In this document: in pieces, positions 8,538 to 16,395 of the stretch
How positions within the stretch are numbered: the first letter of the stretch is position 1
Layout: every line of letters starts with the position of its first letter
DNA from: an uncultured Collinsella sp.
Lineage (GTDB): Bacteria; Actinomycetota; Coriobacteriia; Coriobacteriales; Coriobacteriaceae
Assembly: GCA_902494245.1 (NCBI GenBank)
Contig: CABUSR010000010.1
Coordinates: 1-55,455 of the forward strand
Direction of reading: 5' to 3'
Length of the DNA stretch: 55,455 bases
Translations under genes and position numbers: made by a program
Notes under the pieces: generated by a model
The model's input: the letters and a program-made list of their open reading frames with translations, nothing else
What the model was told of the DNA's origin: nothing
Database searches by the model: none

Positions 8538-8572
8538 ACCACCGCAAAGGCGCCTACCCCTTCATGGTGGTT
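8538..8572. repeat. Decayed ACCACCACAAAGG family palindrome
   Basis: ACCACCGCAAAGG at 8538 with a degenerate right arm ending ATGGTGGT. It is joined directly to the second copy of the duplicated debris, as copy 3 is to the first. Confidence 0.5.
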
Positions 8573-8658
8573 TTCGACAAAAGAAGCCGCCCCGATAACA
8601 GAGGCGGCATCAAGCAAGTCTATTTATTAGCGTCCCTCAAGACCCAACGAGAACGCAG
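8571..8658 (-). repeat. Duplicated gene 3' end plus terminator, copy 2
   Basis: Nearly identical to 7242-7330 (one indel, a few substitutions). The minus strand encodes ...YISAFSLGLEGR stop, followed by the stem GCCGCC / GGCGGC (8586-8591, 8603-8608) and a T-rich tail. Sequence beyond the peptide differs between the copies. Confidence 0.6.
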
Positions 8659-8666
8659 AAATGTAG

Positions 8667-8738
8667 CCCGGGGCTTACCCTTTCCCGAACGCGACCCTCG
8701 CGAAGCGCGTGAGCGGGCGGGAAAGGGTAAGCCCCGGG
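8667..8738 (-). terminator. Large hairpin after the hydratase gene
   Basis: A perfect 21-bp stem (8667-8687 with 8718-8738, core GGGCTTACCCTTTCCCG) begins about 16 bp after the hydratase stop at 8755. It lacks a T-run, so it is either a stabilising 3' hairpin or a repeat; the true terminator may be the one inside 8571-8608. Confidence 0.55.
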
Positions 8739-8754
8739 CGGACAATTAAGTGCG

Positions 8755-11055
8755 TTACTCGGCAGCGGCCTTGAACTTGTTGTAGTTGATCAGGCAGCCG
8801 GCCTTGACGATGGCACGCTCCTCTGCCGTCATATCGGCAATGTAGAGCTCAATCTGCTCGACCGCACCGTCGGCGCGCACCACGTAGGCGGCGATGTCCT
8901 TTAGGTCACCGTCGAGCGCGGCACGGATACCCGGCACAAAGACATAGTCGCCCACCTCAAAGCTGGGCTCGGCCTCCATCTGGAAGGGCACCATACCCCA
9001 GTTCATCACGTTGGAGCGATAGCGCTTGGTGGCGTACTCGTGGACGATGTTGGCCAGACCGCCGATCACGCGCTGACAGCTCGCGGCCTGCTCGCGGGCG
9101 GAACCGTCACCGGGCTTCTTGGCATAGAGCATGGAGCCGTACTCAGTCGCCTTGGCATCGGCCGCGACACCCGCGCCGACCAGCGCCTCAAACACGCCCG
9201 CAAGCTCGGCATCGAGTGCCGCCAGATCGCCTGCTGCCTCGCCGGCAACGCGGCGCTTCTCCACGGCGTCGACCTCCTTGGAGCGACCCACGTAGGCCGG
9301 ATCGCGACGGCTGAGCGTAAACTCGGCCAGGCCCAGCGGGTTGGAGCGGAAGGAGCTCGTCTCGCCCGAAGGAATGAGCTCGTCGGTCGTGGTGACCGGA
9401 TCCATGATCTTGGAGCACACCTTGAGCAGGATATCGTCGCCGAGCGGCTCCATCGCGGGCCACGGCTTGATGTTGGGACCCTCGACCAGCTCGTCGGCAG
9501 GCTCCGCCTTGCCAAAGCCCCAGTACACGCGCTTTTTGTACGGCGCGTCGTCAAAGGTGTACTCGCAGGCCTCGTCCCAAGTCTCCTCGGGCAGGTCGGT
9601 CGCCGGCGTCAGGACGCCGCCGTTGGCAGCCGTCGCCGCAATGGAGCGGGCGTCCATCAGGGCCACGGCGCTCAGCTGGCCATTGCCCGGCTTGGAACCC
9701 TCGCGGTTGGGGAAGTTGCGCGTAGTGTGGCGGATCGAAAGGCCGTTGTTGGCGGGCGTGTCGCCGGCGCCGAAGCACGGGCCGCAGAACGCCGTGCGCA
9801 CGATCGCGCCGGCCTCCATGAGGTCGTAGATGTAGCCGCGGCGTGTAAGCTCGAGTGCCACGGGCTGGCTCGTGGGATAGACCGACAGCGAGAACTCGCC
9901 GCAGCCGGTGTTGGCGCCCTTGAGCACGCGGGCAGCCTGGACCACGGAGTCGTAGTTGCCGCCCGAGCAGCCGGCGATAACGCCCTGCTGCACGTGCAGC
10001 TTGCCGTCGACGATCTTGTCGAGCAGGCTAAAGTGCGTCTTGCCCTCGCCGATCTTGGCGGCCTCGAGCTCCACCTCGTGCAGGATGTCCTCGAGGTTCT
10101 CGTTGAGCTCGTCAATCTCAAAGCCGTTGGAAGGATGGAACGGCAGCGCGATCATGGGCTTGATGCTCGACAGATCGACCTCGACGCAGCCGTCGTAGTA
10201 GGCGACATCGGCGGGCTTGAGCTCGCGGTAGTCGTCGCCGCGGCCGTGCATGGCCAAAAACGCGTGTGTGTCCTCGTCGGTGGCCCAGATGGAGGAAAGG
10301 CAGGTGGTCTCGGTGGTCATGACGTCGACGCCGTTGCGATAGTCAGTCGTCATGCTCGCGATGCCGGGGCCCACGAACTCCATGACCTTGTTCTTGACGT
10401 AGCCCTTGGCAAAGACGGCGCGGATGATGGCGAGCGCCACATCGTGCGGGCCGACGCCGGGGCGCGGAGCGCCCGTGAGGTAGATGGCGACGACGCCGGG
10501 ATAGGCGACATCGTAGGTGTCGCGCAGCAGCTGCTTTGCCAGCTCGCCGCCGCCCTCGCCCACGGCCATGGTGCCCAGGGCGCCGTAGCGGGTGTGCGAG
10601 TCGGAGCCCAAGATCATCTTGCCGCAGCCGGCGAAGTTCTCACGCATAAAGGAGTGGATGACCGCAATATGGGGCGGAACGAAGATGCCGCCGTACTTCT
10701 TAGCAGCGGAAAGGCCAAAGACGTGGTCGTCCTCGTTGATGGTGCCGCCCACGGCGCACAGCGAGTTATGGCAGTTGGTGAGCACGTAGGGCAGCGGGAA
10801 CTGCTCCATGCCCGAGGCACGCGCCGTTTGGATGATGCCGACAAAGGTGATGTCGTGGCTCGCCATGGCGTCGAAGCGGATCTTGAGCGCCTCGGGATCT
10901 CCGGACGTATTGTGTGCCTGGAGGATCGAATACGCGATGGTGCCACGCTTGGCATCCTCGGGCGTCTGCGTAATACCGCGCTCGGCAGCCTCGGCCGCAG
11001 GCACAACCTCGCTGCCGCCGCGCAGGTAGATGCCGTCCTCGTACAGCTTGACCAT
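8755..11055 (-). CDS. Aconitase-family hydratase (YbhJ-like)
   Basis: 766 residues from the ATG at 11055 (GGGAG upstream); an in-frame ATG at 11100 has no ribosome binding site. It has the aconitase/homoaconitase superfamily signatures: LGSDSHTRYG, IAGCSGGNYD and FCGPCFGAGD, giving Cys ligands for a [4Fe-4S] cluster, and a C-terminal swivel domain with RYRSNVMNWGMVPF. The layout matches the uncharacterised 'hydratase' branch typified by E. coli YbhJ rather than true aconitase A. It probably dehydrates or hydrates a carboxylic acid; the substrate is unknown. It is monocistronic. Citrate, methylcitrate or an amino-acid pathway intermediate are possible substrates, but nothing nearby decides this. 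Confidence 0.85.
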   Translation of the reverse strand: MVKLYEDGIYLRGGSEVVPAAEAAERGITQTPEDAKRGTIAYSILQAHNTSGDPEALKIRFDAMASHDITFVGIIQTARASGMEQFPLPYVLTNCHNSLCAVGGTINEDDHVFGLSAAKKYGGIFVPPHIAVIHSFMRENFAGCGKMILGSDSHTRYGALGTMAVGEGGGELAKQLLRDTYDVAYPGVVAIYLTGAPRPGVGPHDVALAIIRAVFAKGYVKNKVMEFVGPGIASMTTDYRNGVDVMTTETTCLSSIWATDEDTHAFLAMHGRGDDYRELKPADVAYYDGCVEVDLSSIKPMIALPFHPSNGFEIDELNENLEDILHEVELEAAKIGEGKTHFSLLDKIVDGKLHVQQGVIAGCSGGNYDSVVQAARVLKGANTGCGEFSLSVYPTSQPVALELTRRGYIYDLMEAGAIVRTAFCGPCFGAGDTPANNGLSIRHTTRNFPNREGSKPGNGQLSAVALMDARSIAATAANGGVLTPATDLPEETWDEACEYTFDDAPYKKRVYWGFGKAEPADELVEGPNIKPWPAMEPLGDDILLKVCSKIMDPVTTTDELIPSGETSSFRSNPLGLAEFTLSRRDPAYVGRSKEVDAVEKRRVAGEAAGDLAALDAELAGVFEALVGAGVAADAKATEYGSMLYAKKPGDGSAREQAASCQRVIGGLANIVHEYATKRYRSNVMNWGMVPFQMEAEPSFEVGDYVFVPGIRAALDGDLKDIAAYVVRADGAVEQIELYIADMTAEERAIVKAGCLINYNKFKAAAE

Positions 11056-11276
11056 ACTGTCTCCCACTCTGCCCGAAAGGCTCGGGCGCATAGCATACAT
11101 TCATTCAATATCGTGCCATAGAACAGTTGCGAGTGGGTTGCGAATCTGCACGTTCACTTTATCTCGGTAAAGTAAAGGACGAGCCCCTTGCATCACTCTC
11201 CTAACAAGGAGTGTCCCAAAGTGCCGGCACAAAAGGAACGTCCCCAAGTGCCAAATGCCGCAAGAATGTCCCCTTT
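11056..11276. other. Intergenic region with short GTCCC-containing repeats
   Basis: No ORF. It contains several related oligomers (GGAGTGTCCC, GGAACGTCCCC, GAATGTCCCC) resembling the 5' module of the composite element that begins at 11277. A small palindrome GTGCCGGCAC is at 11221-11230. Confidence 0.45.
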
Positions 11277-11500
11277 GACTAGTCATTTAAGAACGTCCCC
11301 AATGACTACCCTGCCGTATCCGGAGCAAGGCAACGCCGCAGGTAGAGGACGGACAGCGAGCGACGTCCAGAGCGAACAAGTTGGCATGAAAAAGGCAAGG
11401 CATAGACCTTCTGGTCATGCCTTGCCTTTTGAATGACAAATTGTCGCTCTGGACGTCGAGCAGCGTCGGCCCGTTACGCGGTTTGGTAAAACCGCGTAAC
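11277..11500 (-). repeat. Composite three-hairpin 3'-UTR element, copy 1 (after hspR)
   Basis: Read on the plus strand, the parts are: a GACTAGTCATTTAAGAACG module with a small stem, GGACAGCGAGCG, and an outer stem ACGTCCAGAGCGA (11363-11375) with TCGCTCTGGACGT (11444-11456). Inside is a 14-bp stem AAAAGGCAAGGCAT with GACC-TTCT-GGTC at its tip. A final 12-bp hairpin GTTACGCGGTTT-GGTA-AAACCGCGTAAC ends at 11500, on the last base of the hspR stop codon. Copies with compensatory changes are at 31011-31218 and 34404-34620. On the minus strand the inner stem ends in a T-run and may terminate transcription. Confidence 0.85.
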
Positions 11501-11916
11501 TACAAATCCCCGCCGGCGCCCAGCAGCTTGCGCATGACTTGCTCGGGGTTAACTGAGCCGTCGCGCGGGGCCAGGGCGGTGATCTTCTTTTGCATCTTGT
11601 ACTCGTGCAGCTCGTCCTCGAGCTGGCGTACGCGGGCGCGGAGCTTCTCGTTCTCGCGTTCGCGCTCCTCGGCACGCTCCTTCATATCGAGGATGCGCAC
11701 CACGCCGGCGAGGTTGATGCCCTCGTCGGTCAGTTGGTTGATGAGCTCCAGGCGCTCGATATCGGCACGCGAATACAGACGCGTGTTGCCGCCCGAGCGC
11801 TGGGGATTCACCAAGCCTTTGGACTCGTAGACGCGCAGAGTCTGCGGGTGCATGCCGGTCAGCTCGGCCGCCACGCTGATCATGTACAGCGGTTTGTTCC
11901 TATTGTCCTCGGCCAT
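11500..11916 (-). CDS. hspR: HspR, MerR-family heat-shock repressor
   Basis: 138 residues. It has an N-terminal MerR-type winged helix (YMISVAAELTGMHPQTLRVYESKGLVNPQRSGGNTRLYS, about 10-50), then a helical linker and coiled coil (RERENEKLRARVRQLEDELHEYKMQ). It represses heat-shock operons in Actinobacteria, usually with DnaK as co-repressor. It is the last gene of dnaK-grpE-dnaJ-hspR, the standard order, which supports the name. The likely operators are the 27-bp elements upstream of clpB and dnaK. Its TAG stop overlaps the first base of the structured element at 11277-11500. Confidence 0.95.
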   Translation of the reverse strand: MAEDNRNKPLYMISVAAELTGMHPQTLRVYESKGLVNPQRSGGNTRLYSRADIERLELINQLTDEGINLAGVVRILDMKERAEERERENEKLRARVRQLEDELHEYKMQKKITALAPRDGSVNPEQVMRKLLGAGGDL

Positions 11917-11988
11917 GCTACCTGACCCCTTTCCGTCTCGTTATCGTCCATCATAAGCCCGTGGGCGCGGGCGTGCGCCGCGACCGCC

Positions 11989-12954
11989 CTAGTACGTCGC
12001 CTTGTAACGGTTGACCTTCTCGCGATAGTCGCGTGTGTCGGTCTCGCGCAGCTTGGTCATGGCATCGCGCTCGTCATCGGATAGGTTCGTGGGGACCTGC
12101 ACCTTGATCTCGACGAGCAGCGCGCCTGTGCGGCCACGGTGCTTAACGTCGGGCGCCCCCATTTCCTTAAAGCGGAACTTCTTGCCCGTCTGGGTACCCG
12201 CGGGCACCTTCAGACGAACCGTCGCACCGCCGGGCGTCGGCACGTCCACCGTGCAGCCGAGCGCCGCCTCGTAGACCGAGACCGGTACCTCCATGGTCAC
12301 GTCGGCACCTTTGCGCTTAAACAGCGGGTGCTCCTCCACATGCGTGGTCACGACCAGGTCGCCGCGCTCGCCACCCGCAACGCCATACTCGCCGCGACGC
12401 TTGTAGCGCAGCTTGCCGCCGTCGACCGCACCCGCAGGCACCGAGACCGTAATGGTCTGCTGCTCACCTGTCGAGGGAATGCGATAGGTGACCTTGTGCG
12501 TCACACCGCGAAACGCGTCCTCGGCCGTCACATCGACGGTCAGCGACAGGTCGCCGCCCTTGCGAGCACGGCTGCGGCCAGCGCCGGCACCGGCAGCGCC
12601 CGCAGCCCCGGCAAAGCCCGAGCCCCAATCGCTGCCCCAGGCGCCGTTGCCGCTAAAGATGCTGTCGAAGATGTCGCCCCAGCCGCTGGCACCCGCGCCG
12701 GCACCGTAGCCGCCGCCATACGCGCCGCCCGCGCCCGGCATACCGCCAAACATGAGCATCTGGTCGTACTCTTTGCGCTTCTTCTCGTCCGAAAGCGTCT
12801 CATAGGCCTCGCTGATCTCCTTAAACTTGGCCTCGTCGCCGCCGGCATCGGGGTGATATTTTTGCGCGAGCTTGCGAAACGCGCTCTTGATCTCTTTGTC
12901 GGAGGCGCTCTTGGATACGCCCAGGATGTCATAGAAGGTTTTGCCTGCAGCCAT
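11989..12954 (-). CDS. dnaJ: DnaJ-type co-chaperone without zinc finger (type II, CbpA-like)
   Basis: 321 residues from the ATG at 12954 (GGAGAGGAG ribosome binding site); an upstream in-frame ATG at 12987 is not supported. The J-domain (residues about 6-70) has HPD at 34-36. A long Gly/Ala/Ser-rich linker with GG-Y-G repeats follows (about 80-140), then the two beta-barrel peptide-binding domains. No CXXCXGXG repeats are present, so this is a type II DnaJ, although it sits in the dnaK operon where many bacteria have the zinc-finger type. It stimulates DnaK ATPase and delivers substrates. Confidence 0.93.
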   Translation of the reverse strand: MAAGKTFYDILGVSKSASDKEIKSAFRKLAQKYHPDAGGDEAKFKEISEAYETLSDEKKRKEYDQMLMFGGMPGAGGAYGGGYGAGAGASGWGDIFDSIFSGNGAWGSDWGSGFAGAAGAAGAGAGRSRARKGGDLSLTVDVTAEDAFRGVTHKVTYRIPSTGEQQTITVSVPAGAVDGGKLRYKRRGEYGVAGGERGDLVVTTHVEEHPLFKRKGADVTMEVPVSVYEAALGCTVDVPTPGGATVRLKVPAGTQTGKKFRFKEMGAPDVKHRGRTGALLVEIKVQVPTNLSDDERDAMTKLRETDTRDYREKVNRYKATY

Positions 12955-13027
12955 CGTAGCTCCTCTCCTGTTACGTCCGCCGTCCATGCAGACGACGGCT
13001 CATGCTTTCATATGGCACTAGGCCAGA

Positions 13028-13057
13028 AAGGGCCCCGGGTGTTGCCCCGGGGCCCTT
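13028..13057 (-). terminator. Hairpin between grpE and dnaJ
   Basis: A 12-bp perfect stem AAGGGCCCCGGG / CCCGGGGCCCTT with a 6-base loop lies just after the grpE stop. There is no U-run of note, so it may attenuate or process the operon transcript rather than end it. Confidence 0.6.
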
Positions 13058-13062
13058 CTCAA

Positions 13063-13905
13063 TTACTCCTCGGTGCTCTCGGCCGTATCGGCCGCAGCAT
13101 CCTCGGGCGCCGCTTCGGGCTCCGGTGCGGGGCGCTTCTCGCCACCGTAGGTCACCGTCACCATCGCGGAACGCAGGATGCGGTCCGCCATGCGGTAGCC
13201 CTTCTGGTACACGTCGTTGACGGTCTCGTCGTACTGCGACGCGTCCTCGACGCGACCCACGGCCTGGTGCTCGAGCGGATCGAACGCCTCGCCCTTGGGG
13301 TCGATGGGCTCAACGCCCTCGTGCGCAAACACATCGAGCAGCTTGGCATGCACCGCGTCGACGCCGTCGACGAACTGCTTAAAGTCGTCGGCAAGCTCCT
13401 GGCTGCGGGCATGGTCGATCGCACGCTCGATATCGTCGACCACCGGCAGCAGCGCGGTGACGAACTTCTCGGTCGCGCGCTCGCGCTCGGCGATACGCTC
13501 ATTGGCGGTGCGGCGACGGAAGTTCTCCCAGTCGGCCTGCAGACGGGCGGTGCGCTCGGTGGCGTCCTTTGCCTTGTCCTCTGCGGCCTTCTGAGCCTCT
13601 GCCGCAGCATCGAGCTCGCTGCGCACGTCGGCGAGCTCCTTTTGGGCCTGCTCGAACTTGAGCTTAAAGTCGTTGTCGGCGGCTTCCTCACCGGCGCGGA
13701 TAGCAGCTTCCACCATCTCGTCCTCGGTCATCGTCGCCTCCTTGTTGGAATCCTCTACCTGGTTCTCGGCAGCCTCGGCGGCCGCGGCCTCGTTGGCCTC
13801 GGTATCGTCGACGGCCTCTACGGGAATCTTCACGTCCTTCTCCTCAGAGTCAACGGGGGCGGCGCCAGCGGCAGCCGCCTCCGTGCGAGCTTTACGGGCG
13901 GACAT
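13063..13905 (-). CDS. grpE: Nucleotide exchange factor GrpE with long acidic tails
   Basis: 280 residues, longer than the usual 180-210. The GrpE core is in the second half: a long coiled coil (about 80-140), NFRRRTANER, then the beta domain with ALEHQAVGRV-like and VYQKGYRMADRILRSAMVTV motifs typical of the family. About 80 extra N-terminal residues are rich in Ala/Glu and the C-terminus is acidic (EAAPEDAAADTAE). GrpE releases ADP from DnaK. It follows dnaK by 2 bp in the same operon. Confidence 0.95.
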   Translation of the reverse strand: MSARKARTEAAAAGAAPVDSEEKDVKIPVEAVDDTEANEAAAAEAAENQVEDSNKEATMTEDEMVEAAIRAGEEAADNDFKLKFEQAQKELADVRSELDAAAEAQKAAEDKAKDATERTARLQADWENFRRRTANERIAERERATEKFVTALLPVVDDIERAIDHARSQELADDFKQFVDGVDAVHAKLLDVFAHEGVEPIDPKGEAFDPLEHQAVGRVEDASQYDETVNDVYQKGYRMADRILRSAMVTVTYGGEKRPAPEPEAAPEDAAADTAESTEE

Positions 13906-13907
13906 GA

Positions 13908-15800
13908 TTACTTGTCCTCGTCGTCCACAACCTCGTAGTCGGCATCGACGACGTCATCGTCGGCAGGCTGGGCGCCGGCGGCACCGTCGGTCTGCTGCTG
14001 AGCGTCGGCGTAGACAACCTGGGCCAGCTCATAGGCCACGGACTGCAGGGACTCGCCGGCGGCCTTGATGGCCTCGACGTCAGAGCCCTCGAGCGCCTTC
14101 TTGGCGTCGGCGATAGCGGCCTCGGCCTTGGACTTCACGTCAGCGGAAACCTTGTCGCCCAGCTCGTTGAGGGTCTGCTCGGTGGAGTAGCACAGGCTGT
14201 CGGTCTGGTTGCGGACCTCGACCTCTTCCTTCTGCTTCTTGTCCTCCTCGGCATGAGCCTCGGCGTCCTTGACCATACGATCGACTTCGTCGTCGGACAG
14301 AGCAGTGGAGCCGGAGATGGTGATCTGCTGCTCCTTGCCGGTGCCCTTGTCCTTAGCGGAGACCTTGACGATACCGTTGGCGTCGATGTCGAAGGTGACC
14401 TCGATCTGCGGCACGCCGCGGCGGGCAGCCGGGATACCGGTCAGCTGGAACTTACCGAGCGACTTGTTGTCGCGGGCAAGCTCACGCTCGCCCTGGAGCA
14501 CGTTGATCTCGACGCTGGTCTGGTTGTCGGCAGCGGTGGAGTAGACCTCGGTCTTGGAGGTCGGGATCGTGGTGTTGCGGTCGATCATCTTGGTCATGAT
14601 GCCGCCCATGGTCTCGACGCCCAGCGACAGCGGGGTAACGTCGAGCAGCAGGATGCCCTCGACGTCGCCGGTGAGCACGCCGCCCTGGACGGCAGCGCCG
14701 TCGGCAACGACCTCGTCGGGGTTCACGGACATGTTGGGCTGCTTGCCGGTCATAGTCTTGACGAGCTCCTGGACGGCGGGCATACGGGTGGAGCCGCCGA
14801 CGAGGATGACCTCGGTCAGATCGGAGAGCTTAAGCTTGGCGTCGCGCAGGGCGTTGGTGACAGGCTGCTTGCAGCGCTCGAGCAGGTCGCGGGTGATCTT
14901 CTCGAACTCGGCGCGGGTCAGCGTGTAGTTGAGGTGCAGCGGGCCGGACTGGTTCATGGTAATGAACGGCAGGTTGATGGTGGTCTGCTGGGCGGCGGAG
15001 AGCTCCTTCTTGGCGTTCTCGGCGGCCTCCTTCAGACGCTGCAGGGCCATGGGGTCCTGACGCAGGTCGACACCGTTCTCCTGCTGGAACTTATCGGCCA
15101 TCCAGTCGATGACGCGCTGATCCCAGTCGTCGCCGCCCAGGTGGTTGTCGCCCGAGGTGGACAGAACCTCAAACACGCCGTCGGCGAGGTCGAGAATGGA
15201 GACGTCGAAGGTGCCGCCGCCCAGGTCGAAGACCAGGATGCGCTGGTCGGTGCCCTGCTTGTCCAGGCCATAGGCAAGAGCAGCAGCGGTCGGCTCGTTG
15301 ACGATACGCTTGACGTTGAGGCCGGCGATCTTACCGGCGTCCTTGGTGGCCTGACGCTGGGCGTCGTTGAAGTAGGCCGGGACGGTGATGACGGCGTCGG
15401 TGACGGTCTCGCCCAGATACTTCTCGGCGTCGGCCTTCATCTTTGCGAGCGTCATGGCGCTCACCTGCTCAGCGGTGTAATCCTTGCCCTCGATGTCGAC
15501 GACGGCACGGCCACCCTGGCCCTCCTTGACCTCATACGGCACGGTCTTGATCTCGGAGGTGCACTCGGAGTACTTGCGGCCCATGAAGCGCTTGATGGAG
15601 AACACGGTGTTCTTGGGGTTGGTGACAGCCTGGTTCTTAGCGGCCTTACCCACGACGCGGTCGCCGTCGGCACGGAAGCCCACGACGGACGGGGTGGTGC
15701 GGTCGCCCTCGGCGTTCACGATGATGGTCGGAGAACCGCCCTCGAGGACGGCCATTGCGGAGTTAGTAGTACCAAGGTCGATACCAAGAATCTTGCCCAT
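13908..15800 (-). CDS. dnaK: Chaperone DnaK (Hsp70)
   Basis: 630 residues, normal for DnaK. It starts MGKILGIDLGTTNSAMAVLEGG and has the phosphate-2 motif ILVFDLGGGTFDVSILD, the adenosine motif VILVGGSTRMPAVQ, the linker VLLLDVTPLSL-type segment and a C-terminal acidic tail after a Gln/Ala-rich stretch. It binds unfolded peptides with ATP-dependent cycling, aided by DnaJ and GrpE from the same operon. It is the first gene of the operon; the promoter region contains the 27-bp element at 15910-15936. Confidence 0.98.
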   Translation of the reverse strand: MGKILGIDLGTTNSAMAVLEGGSPTIIVNAEGDRTTPSVVGFRADGDRVVGKAAKNQAVTNPKNTVFSIKRFMGRKYSECTSEIKTVPYEVKEGQGGRAVVDIEGKDYTAEQVSAMTLAKMKADAEKYLGETVTDAVITVPAYFNDAQRQATKDAGKIAGLNVKRIVNEPTAAALAYGLDKQGTDQRILVFDLGGGTFDVSILDLADGVFEVLSTSGDNHLGGDDWDQRVIDWMADKFQQENGVDLRQDPMALQRLKEAAENAKKELSAAQQTTINLPFITMNQSGPLHLNYTLTRAEFEKITRDLLERCKQPVTNALRDAKLKLSDLTEVILVGGSTRMPAVQELVKTMTGKQPNMSVNPDEVVADGAAVQGGVLTGDVEGILLLDVTPLSLGVETMGGIMTKMIDRNTTIPTSKTEVYSTAADNQTSVEINVLQGERELARDNKSLGKFQLTGIPAARRGVPQIEVTFDIDANGIVKVSAKDKGTGKEQQITISGSTALSDDEVDRMVKDAEAHAEEDKKQKEEVEVRNQTDSLCYSTEQTLNELGDKVSADVKSKAEAAIADAKKALEGSDVEAIKAAGESLQSVAYELAQVVYADAQQQTDGAAGAQPADDDVVDADYEVVDDEDK

Positions 15801-15909
15801 TAGAAATTCCCTCTCTCTTGTGCGTTTGCACCGACTCGGCGGTCTGCCGAGCGGTGTTTCGGCTTGTCTTTCAGGATGTAGTGTATCCCCTTATGGGCCG
15901 GAATATACA

Positions 15910-15936
15910 AAATCTAAGTCAATTCATATAAGATTT
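15910..15936 (-). promoter_or_regulatory. Candidate heat-shock operator of the dnaK operon
   Basis: AAATCTAAGTC-N5-ATATAAGATTT, the same two blocks and spacing as upstream of clpB (5486-5512). On the coding strand it contains TTGACT and is followed by a TGTATATT -10-like box, so a bound repressor would cover the promoter. Confidence 0.7.
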
Positions 15937-15940
15937 CTTA

Positions 15941-15999
15941 TTGCCGAGAGTTTAGGTTCGCAAATACGCAGGTAGACGCACTGTTTGAGTTCTCGGCAA
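15941..15999. repeat. 9-bp inverted repeat upstream of dnaK
   Basis: TTGCCGAGA at 15941-15949 and TCTCGGCAA at 15991-15999 pair perfectly around a 41-base loop. Significance unknown. Confidence 0.45.
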
Positions 16000-16060
16000 A
16001 TCTATCGAGATCTATGTAGAGATGGCTGAGGTTTGGGTCCGAGGGTGCCTGGGGCTGCCT

Positions 16061-16174
16061 TGCGGAAAGCTCGTCCCGTTTTGAGCGTGGATTCCGGGTC
16101 GCAGTTTCCGCTAGCGGGTCCAACCGGAAACTGCGACCCGGTTTTCGGCAAAATAACGGGATGCCCTTTCCGCA
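16061..16174. repeat. Nested double-stem palindromic element
   Basis: The outer arms TGCGGAAAG-n4-TCCCGTT (16061-16080) and AACGGGA-n4-CTTTCCGCA (16155-16174) pair completely apart from a symmetric 4-base internal loop. They enclose a perfect 17-bp stem CCGGGTCGCAGTTTCCG (16094-16110) with 16125-16141. No ORF with a ribosome binding site overlaps it. It may be a REP-type repeat or a structured RNA. Confidence 0.7.
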
Positions 16175-16221
16175 GGCGCGCTCAATAGCTCAATATTTCA
16201 AGTCACCTTTAGCTAACATTT

Positions 16222-16255
16222 GCGCAGCTCAACGGCCCCACCTGCGCGTTTTTTA
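16222..16255 (+). terminator. Terminator-like hairpin with T-run, no gene upstream
   Basis: GCGCAG (16222-16227) pairs with CTGCGC (16242-16247), followed by GTTTTTTAG. The plus-strand orientation has no coding gene before it, which leaves open a short non-coding transcript from 15940-16250. Confidence 0.5.
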
Positions 16256-16306
16256 GTAAACCTTGGCATACTCGGCGAACGGTATGAAGATGCCGGTCAG
16301 AGGGTA

Positions 16307-16334
16307 TTGCAAACGGTCGCTCCCGTGGTATGTT
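16307..16334 (+). promoter_or_regulatory. Promoter of the ferredoxin gene
   Basis: TTGCAA at 16307-16312 and TATGTT at 16329-16334 with a 16-bp spacer, about 60 bp before the ATG. Confidence 0.5.
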
Positions 16335-16395
16335 TTTGCCCGAATCAAACCGGCGCGCATCGCCTGTAGCGTCGGTCAACAGAGAGGAAACTACC

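Noticed and set aside
5537..8572. CRISPR array interpretation of the repeated ACCACC palindromes
   Set aside because: Spacing is irregular (about 800-1300 bp), copies are inverted relative to each other and genes lie between them; no cas genes.
12139..13938. Long plus-strand open frame opposite dnaJ and grpE
   Set aside because: It spans two real genes on the other strand and has the same shadow composition.
14253..15803. Long plus-strand open frame opposite dnaK
   Set aside because: dnaK on the minus strand is certain; this frame encodes only Gly/Leu/Val/Asp-rich shadow sequence.
15938..16123. 61-codon minus-strand ORF upstream of dnaK
   Set aside because: No ribosome binding site, and it runs through inverted repeats and the nested palindrome; more likely non-coding.
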